64,000 nucleotides of DNA from positions 2,480,001-2,544,000 of the forward strand of contig NZ_JAPEMB010000001.1 in the NCBI RefSeq assembly GCF_026343125.1, in the 5' to 3' direction. Source of the DNA: Streptomyces sp. NBC_00094. GTDB lineage: Bacteria; Actinomycetota; Actinomycetes; Streptomycetales; Streptomycetaceae. The translations under genes were made by a program, and so were the position numbers. This document shows, piece after piece, positions 54,906 through 64,000 of the stretch. The notes under the pieces are model-generated. The model was not told where the DNA came from. It did not search any database and was given only the letters and a program-made list of their open reading frames with translations. The stretch's first letter is position 1. Each line of letters opens with the position of its first letter.

Positions 54906-57900
54906 CGGCCGCACGTTCCCACTTGGGTGCACATGACCACGTCCAGCCTCACCAGGTTGGGCGGAGCTTCCTTGAACTTGTTGCCCTGCCAGGTGTGGAT
55001 GTCGAACGTGCCCCAGCTCTTGGTCGACGTCTTGCCGTCCGCGTCCGCGTAGATGGTCTCGAACCGGGTGACGTAACCGGAAGGCACGTAACCGAACATC
55101 TCTCCCTTCTTGAGCGTCATCGTGCTGGCCTCGGCGGCCGTCGACGTGTTGGTCTTGGTGTCGGAGTTGGTCCAGGTGTAGTCGCCGTTGAGCCCGAACG
55201 TCGTCTCGACCGAGCCTTCGGCAACCAGCGGGATACTCGCCTTTCCACCCGCCTTCACCGATGCCGACCAGCCGAACTTGTCCGCGAACTGCTCCATCGC
55301 CGCGTACATGGCGGCATAGGTGTAGGTGAACGCCAGCGTCTGGTCCTCGGTGACCTCGCGGACGTTGGCTCCGGTCGAGAAGTCGGTCCACGGCCCCTGG
55401 TACGTCACGACAGTGGAGATGGCCCTGGTGCCGGCGGGACCGTTGGGCACCGCGACGCCCTTGGGCAGCCTGGGCGGCAGCTGTTCGCAGCCGTCGCAGA
55501 AGTTCCTCCTGGGCGAGCCGGACCCGCCGCCACCGCCGCCGCCGCCACCGCCGCCGCCACCGCCGCCGCCGTTGGTGGATGGCGGGGTGTAGCCGACGGA
55601 GTCCTGGATTTCCTTGGAACAGTTGGCCAGGTCGTACAGGCACGAGCCGGGCGGGGAGCCGATCTCGGTGCCGGCCGGGTCGGTCAAGGTCAGCGGGTTG
55701 TTGTTGCTGTACGTGTAGGCGTTGTGCTGCCGCGGGTCCTCGGTCACGAACAGCGGGTCGACCGAGATGAAGCGCCCGGTCGACGGGTCGTACTCACGGG
55801 CGCCGAGGTGCACCAGGCCGGTGGCGGCGTCGTTCGTGCCGCCGACGAAGCCCTTGTCTCCCGACCAACCGGTGGGCAGGGTGCCACGCGCGCCGCCGAA
55901 GATCGTGGTCTTTCGGCGAGTGACGGTCTGCGCCGCGTCGGCCGTGATCTGGGTGGTGCCGGTGCCGTGGTGGTCGCCCAGGACGAATACCAGCTTTCCG
56001 CCTGTCCGCACGGCGATCGTCTGCGTGCCGGACATGTAGTACCGGGTCCCGCTCAGCACCCCGCTCGCGCTCCGGCGCAGCTCATTGCCTCCCGGGAGGT
56101 ACAGGGTCGTGCCCGTGGCGTCCTCGGCGAGAAGCCGCTGGCCCTCGGTGTCGTAGAGGTAGGCGACCTTCTCGGCCGCGCCCTCGGTGACCGACGCCAG
56201 GTGCCCCTCGTCGTCCCAGCTCAGCGTCTGCTGGGCGGCCGCCCCGATCTTGCGGGTCCGGGTGTTGCCGGCCGCGTCGTAGGAGAAGGTCTCGTCGTGC
56301 GCGTCGGCGCCGGTCTGGGTGACCTTGGGCAGATCGTGCTTGCCGGTGGTCGGTGCGGCGTACGTACGGGTGGTGGCCGTCGGATCCGAGGCGGTCGTGT
56401 GCCGGGTCTCGGTCTTCCGGTTGCCCATCACGTCGTACGTGTACGACGTCCAGTAGGCGTCCTGCCCGCCGACGACCGACGTCGAGGGCGCGGTGGCGCA
56501 CTGCTGGCCCGTGTTGCTCCATGCCTCGGTGATCCGGCCCAGCAGGTCGAGGTCGACGCACTGGGTGTCGGTGGTGCGGCCGGCGTCCTGGCCGTAGGCG
56601 GTGGCGACGGAGACGACGTTGCCCGACGGGTCGTAGCCGTAGGCGGTGTCCTCGACGCGTTGCGGGGCCGCCTCCCGGTCGGTGTAGGTGCGGCTGAGAG
56701 CGCCGGAGTGCTCGTCGTACTCGTTCGACACCCATACGTGCTGGGCGAACTCGCCCAGCTCCATGCGGGTGTTGCGGCCGTAGTGGTCGTAGGTCATGGC
56801 GGAGACGATCGGGTCGACGCCCGCGCTGACGGTGTTCAGCAGGCTGGCGCCCGCCGTGTAGGTGTTGACGACCTTCTCGGCCGGCAGATCACCGATGGCG
56901 GGGTGCTGGGTCCACATCGCGTCGCCGGTGTTGAGGTTGTACGAGGTGGTCCACTTGTAGACGCCGGCCGGCGCGCCCTCGCCGTCCGGGACCGTCACCT
57001 GGGTGACGACCGGCTTGTAGAGGCTGTTGTACGTGGTGATCGCGGACTCGTACGCCTTGCCGCCGACCCAGCGGGTCGACTTCGACAACTGCCCCTTGGC
57101 CACGGTGTCGTACTCCCACGACGTGAGCCTGGTGGTGCCCTTGATCAGGGCGGTCTTGCGTCCCAGCTCGTCGTAGTCGGTGTGCAGGGTGATCCCGCGT
57201 CCGACGTGGGCGACGTCCGTGGCGCGGTCGCCCTGGTCGTACGTCGTCTTCGTGGTGCCCTTGTCCGGGTCGTCGACCTGGATCTGGCGGCCGCGGACGT
57301 CGTAGGTGTACGTCCAGGTCGCGTCCGAGGGGTCCGTGATGGATGCCATCCGGCCCCGCTTGTCGAAGCTGTACCGGGTGGACTGGTGGGCGGTGCGGGC
57401 CACGTCCGTGTACTGCCGCGACTCGACCGTGCGTCCCCGTGCGTCCACGACCGTCGTCGACGCCGTGCCGCCCTGCGGCGGGACGACCGTGGTGGTGTCA
57501 CCCGTGTACAGGGTGACGGTCCGCCGGGTCTCGTCGCCGAACCGCTTGGAGATCTGCGCCGTGACGCGTCCGGCCCCGTCGTACTCGGTGTCGGTGGACG
57601 CCGGGTACTTCAGCTCCTGGCCGGTGGCCAGGACCGGCTCGGCCGCTCCGGTCGCGAAGTAGATGCCGGAGGTGCGCCATGCCTGGCCGCGGGTGTCGTA
57701 GAAGGTTTCCGTGAGGAGCCGGCCGGCCCGGTCGGGCGAGTCCGTCTGTGTCTGCCGGGCCCGCAGCAGACCGTCGTAGAACGTGTACTCCGTCTGGTAG
57801 GTCGCGTCGTGGGCCAGGGTCTTGGCGGTGACGACAGCCGGAGCGCTGTTCGAGAGCTGATACTCGAAGACGCTGTTGGGGGAGTTGGGGTAGGTCGTGG

Positions 57901-60900
57901 CGGACCGGGTCGGCAGCCACACCTTGGTGACCCGGCCCAGTGCGTCGTAGGCGGTGGTCGTCACCTTGCCGTTGGCGTCGGTCACCTGGGTGGGCTGGCC
58001 GCGCAGCTGGTCCATCCGGGTGGTGGCCGTGTGGTTGCGCGGGTTGGTGACCACGACGGTGGTGGGCATCTCGCCCACGGCCGGCGTGTACGCCGTCTTG
58101 GTGATCTTGCCGTAGGCGTCCGCGACGGTCAGACCGCGGCCGTAGACGTCGAAGTCGGCGGCCGGGGTGCTGGTCGTGACGTCGTAGCCGTTACCCGCGC
58201 CGTTGATCCGCTCGGACCGGGTGACATCGCCCTTCGTCGGCGCCGCTCCGAGCGCACCGCCGTCGTAGTACGTCCGGACGTCGTCGATCACGTCGCCCGG
58301 CCGGGCGGCGGTGGCATCGCAGGTGACGGCGACCGTCTCGACCCGACTGACCCTGTCGAGGATCCTCCCGGCGCCCGTACGGGCGTAGCCGGTCGTCGTG
58401 CAGCTCTCGTCGCCGGTCTTGGCGGTGTCACCTGTCGTGGACTCGGTGGCGACCATGCCGTAGCCGTCGAAGGTGCGGTCGACCTCGGTGGTGCGCGTGC
58501 CGCCGTTGACGGTCGTGCGGGTCGACTCCTTCTTCACACCGGTCTGGTAGGAGACCAGATCCGGGAGGCCGGAACGGGTACGCGTGGCGATCGCCGTGGA
58601 GCGCCACGGGGTGTGCGAGGTCGCCGTCACCAGCTTGCTCGTGTCGTCGCCGTCGTACGTGATCTTCTCGCGCTGCATGCCCGCGAACGCGTCGTGGTCG
58701 GTGACCGCCACACCCGCCGAGTCCTTGACGTCCTGTCCGTCCCGGCCCCGGAAGTACCGGTTCTCCGTCAGGGTCTTCGGATCGAAGGCGGCGCCGGTGC
58801 GGGTCTGGACCCGCTCGTAACCGCGGGCGACGGAGTAGGTACGGTCCTCGGCCTTGGTGAGCTCGTCCGTGCTCTTCACCCAGGCGGCTCCGCCCAGGTA
58901 GGAGTAGGACGTGACCTTGTCCGGGGACTCGACGAGGTTGTCGCCCTCGACCACCTGGGTGACCACATAGGTGTGGAACCAGTCGAGCTTGGCTTCGTAC
59001 CCCTCGTACGCCCACTTCACCGGGTAGCAGCGGGTGGTGTTGGTGGCGTCGGCCGCCGGCAGGGTCGTCGCGGTGCACTCCGGCTCGGAGTAGGTGACGC
59101 CGATGGTTCCGCCGGTCTCGGTGGTGATCTGGTACATCCGCAGGCGGATGAAGGGCGCGAGGCCGTCGCCGGTCTTGTCGACGCGGTTGGCCCTCTGCTC
59201 ACCGGCGAACGTCACGGGCGGGAGCGGGATGCTGCCGCCCGCCTTTCCGGTGCGCTGGATGGACGTGAGCCACATGGGCGTCGAGACGCCGTCGCCGGAG
59301 GCGGGGAAGTCCTGGGCCAGGGTCCAGGTGTCGACGTCCTTGTACACCCCGCCGGTCAGCGCCTTGGTGGTGATGGAGGCGAGTCGCTTGCGGGACCAGA
59401 ACGTCGGGGAGAACTGGTCCTTGCATTCGGTCGAGCCGTCCTTGCAGTACTGGTCGAACGGGACGTCCGGCCAGTTCTTGGCGTTGGTCTCGTCAAAGGT
59501 GCCGCAGTTCGTCAGGCAGCGCTCGTCCACCGCGAAGTGGACCTGCGCCATCGGCTTGCCGGAGTAGACGGCGTTGGAGCGAAGGCCGTAGTCGATCCGC
59601 TCCAGATAGCCGCCCCGGATGTACGGGGTGACCGTGGCCTTGCCGGTGGTGTCCGAGACGTTGCGCCCGTAGTTGTTCGTCTCGGTCTTCCAGTAGTACG
59701 CCATGGCGTTGTCGTGCGGGTCGACGACGTAGTCGAGCTGCCAGCGCCACGCCTGCTGGCACCAGCCGCTCGCGAAGCTCGCGTTGTAGCAGGGCTCACC
59801 CGACTGGTTGCCGAACACCGGCACGGTCCATGTCGAGTTGGTCGAGGGGTCACCGGCCCCGGCGCCCGGGAGGCGGTTCAGCCCGAAGAAGTACTGCGTG
59901 CCGTCGGCCGTGGTGACCTTCCAGTGCTCACCCTTGCCATCGACACCGTCCGTACCGCCGTCGCCGTTGGTGGCACCGGTCAGCTTCTCGACCGTCGTCC
60001 CGTTGTCGGCGGCCTCATGCCAGCCCTTGCCGGCCTGGTAGACGAGTTCGGTGGACTTGCCGCCCAGCGACAGGGTCGCGTTGTCGTTGAACCAGCACAT
60101 GTCACCGACGCGCGTGGTGTTGGTGCTGCCGGTCTTGTCATCGTTGCAGGACTTGTACCTGCGCTCGATGAAGCCGGGTTCGTACGACCAGCCGTCACCG
60201 ATCCAGGACGGCTGGTTGTTGGAGGCCGCCGTACGGCCGTCCACCGACTGCGAGTTGTAGTCCAGGGAGATCTTCGGCTGGACCCCGCCCGGTATGGCGG
60301 GCACGTTGATCGGATGGGACCAGGCGAAGCTGCCCATCGACTCGCCGGCGCTCCAGGAACCGGCCGGCTGCAGGGAGGTCGCCTTGTAGTCCCCGCTCGC
60401 CCCGGCCTCCTCGGCGGCCGCGGCCAGGACGGTCGTGGCGCCGACGCCGACCGGCGCGCTCAGCATGCCGGTCCGGGTGTCGTTGGTGGTCGCCAGCGGC
60501 TTCTGGATTCGGCACGCGGCCTTGTCAGGCGTGGTCAGCGCGCAGTCCGGCAGCTGCACCAGCCGCAGTCGCGCCGCCCAGTCACCCCCGTACGCGCCTC
60601 GGAAGGAGGAGTAGTTCACCTGGACGCGGGTCTGCACGGTCTCCGATGCGCCGTCGGTGCGGCCCACGGAGAGCAGCAGCCCGTCGACTCCGGCCCTGCG
60701 TGCGGCGTTCCGTGCGGAGACCGCGACCTTGACCTTGGTCGTGGCTGTGGTCTCGGCCTTGGACGGGGACGCGACCTTGCCGTCCGTCGCTCCGGAGGTG
60801 GCGGCCGACTGTCCCCCATCGGTCAGAGCGACGGCAACGGGCAGGCTTCCGGCCCGTACCGGCGTCGGCGCGGTTCCTCGACGTGCGGCATGCGCGCCGC

Positions 60901-61168
60901 TCGCAGGGGCCAGGTGCACGTCGGCCGTTCCTGCGTCGGGCCAGATGACCTTGGGGCCGCCCTTCCACGCGTGGGCAGCCGCGGCATCGGGTCTCTTGAC
61001 TCCTCCGATGGGGGCTTTCTTTACTGGGACCGGTTTCGGCTGATGCAACCCAGGAAGCGGAATTCTTCCATCCGCATTGGCCGTCGCGGCCCCCGACATG
61101 GGCAAAAGGCCCACAGTGATGGCGGCTGCCAGTACAGCCGCCGAGCCGCGTATTCGTGGAACTCTCAC
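54902..61168 (-). CDS. Secreted RHS/YD-repeat polymorphic toxin with pore-former-like C-terminus
   Basis: About 2088 residues; the GTG at 61168 begins a Sec signal peptide (IRGSAAVLAAAITVGLLPMSGAATANA). A beta-rich N-terminal region is followed by many YD repeats (YDALGRVTKVW, YDVRGRQIQVDDPDKGTT) and the RHS core end YDPSTGRFISVDPLF. After it a run of 16 Gly (about 1866-1881) links a C-terminal domain (about 1895-2088). That domain is Ser/Thr-rich with alternating strands (FGLNGDYTWTNSDTKTNTS, KKGEMFGYVPSGYVTRFETIY), a pattern like aerolysin/ETX-MTX2 beta-pore formers. RHS shells encapsulate and release such effectors. The domain guess needs structure prediction. Confidence 0.85.
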   Translation of the reverse strand: MRVPRIRGSAAVLAAAITVGLLPMSGAATANADGRIPLPGLHQPKPVPVKKAPIGGVKRPDAAAAHAWKGGPKVIWPDAGTADVHLAPASGAHAARRGTAPTPVRAGSLPVAVALTDGGQSAATSGATDGKVASPSKAETTATTKVKVAVSARNAARRAGVDGLLLSVGRTDGASETVQTRVQVNYSSFRGAYGGDWAARLRLVQLPDCALTTPDKAACRIQKPLATTNDTRTGMLSAPVGVGATTVLAAAAEEAGASGDYKATSLQPAGSWSAGESMGSFAWSHPINVPAIPGGVQPKISLDYNSQSVDGRTAASNNQPSWIGDGWSYEPGFIERRYKSCNDDKTGSTNTTRVGDMCWFNDNATLSLGGKSTELVYQAGKGWHEAADNGTTVEKLTGATNGDGGTDGVDGKGEHWKVTTADGTQYFFGLNRLPGAGAGDPSTNSTWTVPVFGNQSGEPCYNASFASGWCQQAWRWQLDYVVDPHDNAMAYYWKTETNNYGRNVSDTTGKATVTPYIRGGYLERIDYGLRSNAVYSGKPMAQVHFAVDERCLTNCGTFDETNAKNWPDVPFDQYCKDGSTECKDQFSPTFWSRKRLASITTKALTGGVYKDVDTWTLAQDFPASGDGVSTPMWLTSIQRTGKAGGSIPLPPVTFAGEQRANRVDKTGDGLAPFIRLRMYQITTETGGTIGVTYSEPECTATTLPAADATNTTRCYPVKWAYEGYEAKLDWFHTYVVTQVVEGDNLVESPDKVTSYSYLGGAAWVKSTDELTKAEDRTYSVARGYERVQTRTGAAFDPKTLTENRYFRGRDGQDVKDSAGVAVTDHDAFAGMQREKITYDGDDTSKLVTATSHTPWRSTAIATRTRSGLPDLVSYQTGVKKESTRTTVNGGTRTTEVDRTFDGYGMVATESTTGDTAKTGDESCTTTGYARTGAGRILDRVSRVETVAVTCDATAARPGDVIDDVRTYYDGGALGAAPTKGDVTRSERINGAGNGYDVTTSTPAADFDVYGRGLTVADAYGKITKTAYTPAVGEMPTTVVVTNPRNHTATTRMDQLRGQPTQVTDANGKVTTTAYDALGRVTKVWLPTRSATTYPNSPNSVFEYQLSNSAPAVVTAKTLAHDATYQTEYTFYDGLLRARQTQTDSPDRAGRLLTETFYDTRGQAWRTSGIYFATGAAEPVLATGQELKYPASTDTEYDGAGRVTAQISKRFGDETRRTVTLYTGDTTTVVPPQGGTASTTVVDARGRTVESRQYTDVARTAHQSTRYSFDKRGRMASITDPSDATWTYTYDVRGRQIQVDDPDKGTTKTTYDQGDRATDVAHVGRGITLHTDYDELGRKTALIKGTTRLTSWEYDTVAKGQLSKSTRWVGGKAYESAITTYNSLYKPVVTQVTVPDGEGAPAGVYKWTTSYNLNTGDAMWTQHPAIGDLPAEKVVNTYTAGASLLNTVSAGVDPIVSAMTYDHYGRNTRMELGEFAQHVWVSNEYDEHSGALSRTYTDREAAPQRVEDTAYGYDPSGNVVSVATAYGQDAGRTTDTQCVDLDLLGRITEAWSNTGQQCATAPSTSVVGGQDAYWTSYTYDVMGNRKTETRHTTASDPTATTRTYAAPTTGKHDLPKVTQTGADAHDETFSYDAAGNTRTRKIGAAAQQTLSWDDEGHLASVTEGAAEKVAYLYDTEGQRLLAEDATGTTLYLPGGNELRRSASGVLSGTRYYMSGTQTIAVRTGGKLVFVLGDHHGTGTTQITADAAQTVTRRKTTIFGGARGTLPTGWSGDKGFVGGTNDAATGLVHLGAREYDPSTGRFISVDPLFVTEDPRQHNAYTYSNNNPLTLTDPAGTEIGSPPGSCLYDLANCSKEIQDSVGYTPPSTNGGGGGGGGGGGGGGGGSGSPRRNFCDGCEQLPPRLPKGVAVPNGPAGTRAISTVVTYQGPWTDFSTGANVREVTEDQTLAFTYTYAAMYAAMEQFADKFGWSASVKAGGKASIPLVAEGSVETTFGLNGDYTWTNSDTKTNTSTAAEASTMTLKKGEMFGYVPSGYVTRFETIYADADGKTSTKSWGTFDIHTWQGNKFKEAPPNLVRLDVVMCTQVGTCGR

Positions 61169-61926
61169 ACTCACCTCACGCGCAAAGCGGAAAATGTCGC
61201 CGAACGCTATCAGCGCACCCGGCAAAGCGGCCGTTCACTTGAGCAAGATCTGAGATCCGCGCGGAAAACCGGGAAATCCCGCCCGATCGATTGACGATCG
61301 GGCGATTTGCCCACCCTGATTGACGGCGCTGACACTGCCACTCTCCACGTCTGCAGAGACGTCAAAGCCGACGCGCCCACCCGTCGACTCCCCGCGAGCC
61401 GAGACCGGTTCGCGGGGCCCACCGGACCCGGCGGCGTGCTCGAGCACGCCTTCCTCGCCGGTCAGCCCCTCGGCGACCGGGTCCGGTGTTGCGAAAGCAA
61501 TAGCGGAGGAATCCATTCCGGTAGAAGGGAAGCCTGAACACGGAGATAACGCTTGCGAATGCAATGAAATCCCCACTTGAGCCGACCCAATCAACAGGGA
61601 AGGCGCCTGCAGACCGCGCCGACGAGAGCCACTCACGACCCGTCCGAAGCCGCAGGATTTGAGGCTGACTTGAGGCTTCTCCACGAATCGGCATTCGGTA
61701 AACGATTAATGACGGAATTACTTTCCGACTCGCTCGACGATCGACTAGTCTGCGCTGGCGCGAGAGGCGCAGCCGGGGGGCACGCCTCTGGGCTGCCTTC
61801 TTACGCGTCGCGCCATCCCACCATCACTCCGGCTTGCCGGCGCCGCCGCCTGTCCTCCTCGGGGAACGGACGGAGTTCGGCGGGCGGCACTGCCCGGGCA
61901 CCACCGCTCTCAGAGAAGAGATCCCT
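61169..61926. other. Intergenic region between two divergent secreted-protein genes
   Basis: About 760 bp of lower GC than the surroundings. A perfect 9-bp hairpin GCCCGATCG/CGATCGGGC lies at 61281-61303. Open frames on both strands (for example minus 61235-61684) lack a ribosome binding site and family resemblance. The area must contain the two divergent promoters; I see no clear one. Confidence 0.5.
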
Positions 61927-64000
61927 TTGTCGAGTACGCGTAGCAGGAGTCGCTGGAGACGCACCCTCCACCGGGCCACGGCGGTCGCACTTGTGGGCTC
62001 GATCGCCATGGTGATACCGCCCACGGTCGCCGCCGAGCGGGCGCAGGCGGCTGTGGCGGCGAGCGAGGACGACGGCAGCGTCAGCCCCGAGGACAAGGCC
62101 TTGCAGGAGGCGAAGGCCACCGGGAAGCCGGTCGAGTTGACCTCCGCGCGGACCGAGCTCTCCGACACCTGGGTGAACCCGGACGGCACGTTCTCCGAGA
62201 AGAAGTACGGTGCGCCGGTGCGCGTACTGCGGAGCGGCGTGTGGGTCGCCACGGACCCGACGCTCGAGTTCGCCACCGACGGATCGGTGAAGCCCAGAGC
62301 CACCACCGTGGTCGTCTCCTTCTCCGGTGGCGGCACCGGACCGCTCCTCACCGGCGTGAAGGACGGCCGCACCCTGTCGCTGTCCTGGCCGTCCGCACTG
62401 CCGAAGCCGACCCTCAACGGCAACGTGGCGACCTACGCCGAAGTGCTGCCCGGCGTCGACCTCCAGCTCAAGGCCGAGGTCGAGGGCTTCTCCCAGCTCG
62501 TGGTGGTCAAGACCCCCGAGGCTGCCGACAACCCGGCGCTCGCCCAGCTGAAGTACACCATGTCCACGGTCGGCGTCACGGTCGCCACCGACCCCGCGAC
62601 CGGCACGGTGACCGCGACGAATCCCGCCGGGCAGACGGTTTTCACCAGCCCGTCCCCCATCATGTGGGACTCCACCACCACCGGCAGCGGGACGGAGACC
62701 CAGCAGAGCCTCAACCAGGCGTCGGCCCAGTCCCTGACGGCCACCGAGCCCGAGGCGCCGGAGCCTGACGACTCGTTCGAGCAGCCGGCCGGGTCCAAGG
62801 AAGCCGTCATGGCGACCTCCGTGATCGGCAGCACCCTCCAGATCACCCCGGACCAGCAGCTCCTGCAGGCGGCGGACACCACCTACCCCGTCTACATCGA
62901 CCCCTCGTGGGCCTGGGGCGGCCGCAACAACTGGACCCGGGTGTCGAAGAAGTACCCGACCAAGAACTACCTCAACTCCAACGAGGTGGCCCGCGTCGGC
63001 TACGAGAACGAGACCAACGGACTGTCACGGTCCTTCTTCCAGATGGACACGGCGAACGTCCGCGGGACCAAGGTGATCAGCTCCACCTTCCGCATCAAGA
63101 ACGTCTGGTCCTGGTCCTGCCAGGACCGGCCGGTGCAGCTGTGGCACACCGGGGCCATCGGCAAGCAGACCACCTGGAACAACCAGCCGGCGAAGATCGA
63201 CTGGCTCTACAACGTCAACGACTCCAAGGGCTGGTCCGATGGCTGCCCCGCGGGCAACCTCGAGTTCGACCTGACCTGGAAGATGCAGCGAGTCGCCGCG
63301 GCCGGCGACACCAGCGTCACCCTCGGCATGTACGCCGCGAACGAGAGCGACACCTTCGGCTGGAAGAAGTTCGACCCGAAGACCGCGACTCTGGAGACGG
63401 TCTACACCAACCCGCCCGCCACGCCGACCGGTCTGGGGACCAACCCCAAGACGGACTGCGCCACCGGCGGCCTCATCGGCAACACGACCGTCAGCCTCCA
63501 CGCGTTCGTGACCGACCCCAACGCGGGTAACCTGTCCGCCCAGTTCCAGGTCTTCCGCAGCGACGGCACCCTGGTCGCCGACGAGTGGATCCCGGGACTC
63601 AAGGACCGCGTCTCCACCCTGGTGGTCCCCGACGCGAAGCTCCCGAGCGGCAGCTACACCTGGAAGGTGCGCGCGTACGACCAGAGCGAGTACTCGGCGT
63701 GGAGCCAGACGTGCAAGTTCACCGTCGACCGCACCCGGCCGAACGAGAAGCCGGCGATCAGCTCGGTCACCTTCCCGAACGGTGAGAACGGCTGGCCCTC
63801 CGGCACCGGCAAGGCCCGCACCCCCGGCTCGTTCACCATCTCCGCCAACGGCGTGAGCGACGTGGTCTGGTACGGCTACTACACCGACTGGAACCCGGAC
63901 GTGAAGAGCGTCACCGTTCCCGCCGGCGGCTCGGCCACGGTCCAGCTCACCCCGCCCGGCGTCGGCCCGCACTTCGTCTACGCGTTCAGCCAGGACCCGG
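61927..64000 (+). CDS. Large secreted repeat protein, N-terminal part (truncated by window end)
   Basis: Open frame of at least 691 codons running off the window. The likely start is TTG 61927, giving a signal peptide (SRSRWRRTLHRATAVALVGSIAMVIPPTVAAERA); an ATG at 62008 is inside the signal. Visible parts: a region typical of Streptomyces RHS/LamG proteins (GAPVRVLRSGVWVATDPTL, NVATYAEVLPGVDLQLKAE), then a DNRLRE-like beta domain (YPVYIDPSWAW, SRSFFQMDT, WSWSCQDRPVQLW, TTWNNQPAK), then fibronectin-like or LamG-linker sequence (QFQVFRSDGTLVADEW, SGSYTWKVRAYDQSEYS). The C-terminal function is outside the window. Divergent from the RHS toxin. Confidence 0.75.
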   Translation, partial: MSSTRSRSRWRRTLHRATAVALVGSIAMVIPPTVAAERAQAAVAASEDDGSVSPEDKALQEAKATGKPVELTSARTELSDTWVNPDGTFSEKKYGAPVRVLRSGVWVATDPTLEFATDGSVKPRATTVVVSFSGGGTGPLLTGVKDGRTLSLSWPSALPKPTLNGNVATYAEVLPGVDLQLKAEVEGFSQLVVVKTPEAADNPALAQLKYTMSTVGVTVATDPATGTVTATNPAGQTVFTSPSPIMWDSTTTGSGTETQQSLNQASAQSLTATEPEAPEPDDSFEQPAGSKEAVMATSVIGSTLQITPDQQLLQAADTTYPVYIDPSWAWGGRNNWTRVSKKYPTKNYLNSNEVARVGYENETNGLSRSFFQMDTANVRGTKVISSTFRIKNVWSWSCQDRPVQLWHTGAIGKQTTWNNQPAKIDWLYNVNDSKGWSDGCPAGNLEFDLTWKMQRVAAAGDTSVTLGMYAANESDTFGWKKFDPKTATLETVYTNPPATPTGLGTNPKTDCATGGLIGNTTVSLHAFVTDPNAGNLSAQFQVFRSDGTLVADEWIPGLKDRVSTLVVPDAKLPSGSYTWKVRAYDQSEYSAWSQTCKFTVDRTRPNEKPAISSVTFPNGENGWPSGTGKARTPGSFTISANGVSDVVWYGYYTDWNPDVKSVTVPAGGSATVQLTPPGVGPHFVYAFSQDP

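Noticed and set aside
54219..55643. 474-codon extension of the lipoprotein gene into the RHS coding region
   Set aside because: A clear lipoprotein signal starts at 54905 and overlaps the RHS stop; the upstream part is a frame shadow of the RHS C-terminus.
61235..61684. Minus-strand ORF of 149 codons in the gap between the two secreted proteins
   Set aside because: No ribosome binding site, no recognisable family, low-complexity composition, and competing frames on the other strand.

Overview
The window looks like an actinomycete chromosome, most likely Streptomyces. GC is very high, codons end in G/C, GTG starts are common, and the regulators are of actinomycete type (AfsA/A-factor synthase, SARP, LAL-type LuxR). 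Everything below was read from sequence; no searches were run.

From about 0 to 53.9 kb lies an ansamycin-type biosynthetic gene cluster. The left arm holds an AfsA-like butyrolactone synthase with a reductase, a large LAL LuxR regulator, and a SARP behind a palindrome resembling a butyrolactone-receptor operator. Next come kanosamine kinase (rifN-like), a small unannotated ORF, an HxlR regulator, a type II thioesterase, and the 3-amino-5-hydroxybenzoate (AHBA) genes rifJ, rifK, rifL, rifM and rifG. rifH and rifI lie at the far right (48.8-51.1 kb), so the whole aminoshikimate set is present.

The core (15.0-37.1 kb) is three type I PKS genes: a loading ligase-KR(dead)-ACP and four extension modules, followed directly by a RifF-type amide synthase. 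Reading AT motifs and reductive domains gives AHBA + methylmalonyl + malonyl + methylmalonyl + methylmalonyl, a pentaketide ansamycin. The first dehydratase lacks its catalytic His, so a benzylic alcohol is predicted, followed by a diene and a terminal beta-keto amide in a 13-membered lactam. Tailoring and export genes follow: FAD monooxygenase, HxlR regulator with a twin palindromic operator, DHA2-type MFS pump, Gfo/Idh/MocA oxidoreductase, DUF2306 membrane protein, ferredoxin, P450, Tat-exported berberine-bridge-type oxidase, and a membrane O-acyltransferase.

The most unusual part is at 51.1-53.9 kb. Two tandem genes encode the identical 24-residue basic peptide ending in CKAS. An attenuator-like hairpin follows, then a SagB/ThcOx-type flavin dehydrogenase, an MFS transporter, and the last two AHBA genes, all on one strand. 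This looks like a small RiPP-like (or peptide-scaffold) cassette at the head of an AHBA operon. A G-rich direct-repeat box abutting the -35 element recurs at promoters across the cluster, including that of the peptide genes, and ties them to one regulon.

From 54.2 kb to the end is unrelated chromosome: a secreted RHS/YD-repeat polymorphic toxin whose C-terminal domain resembles an aerolysin/ETX-MTX2 pore-former, a translationally coupled lipoprotein that may be its immunity protein, and the 5' part of another large secreted protein that runs off the end.
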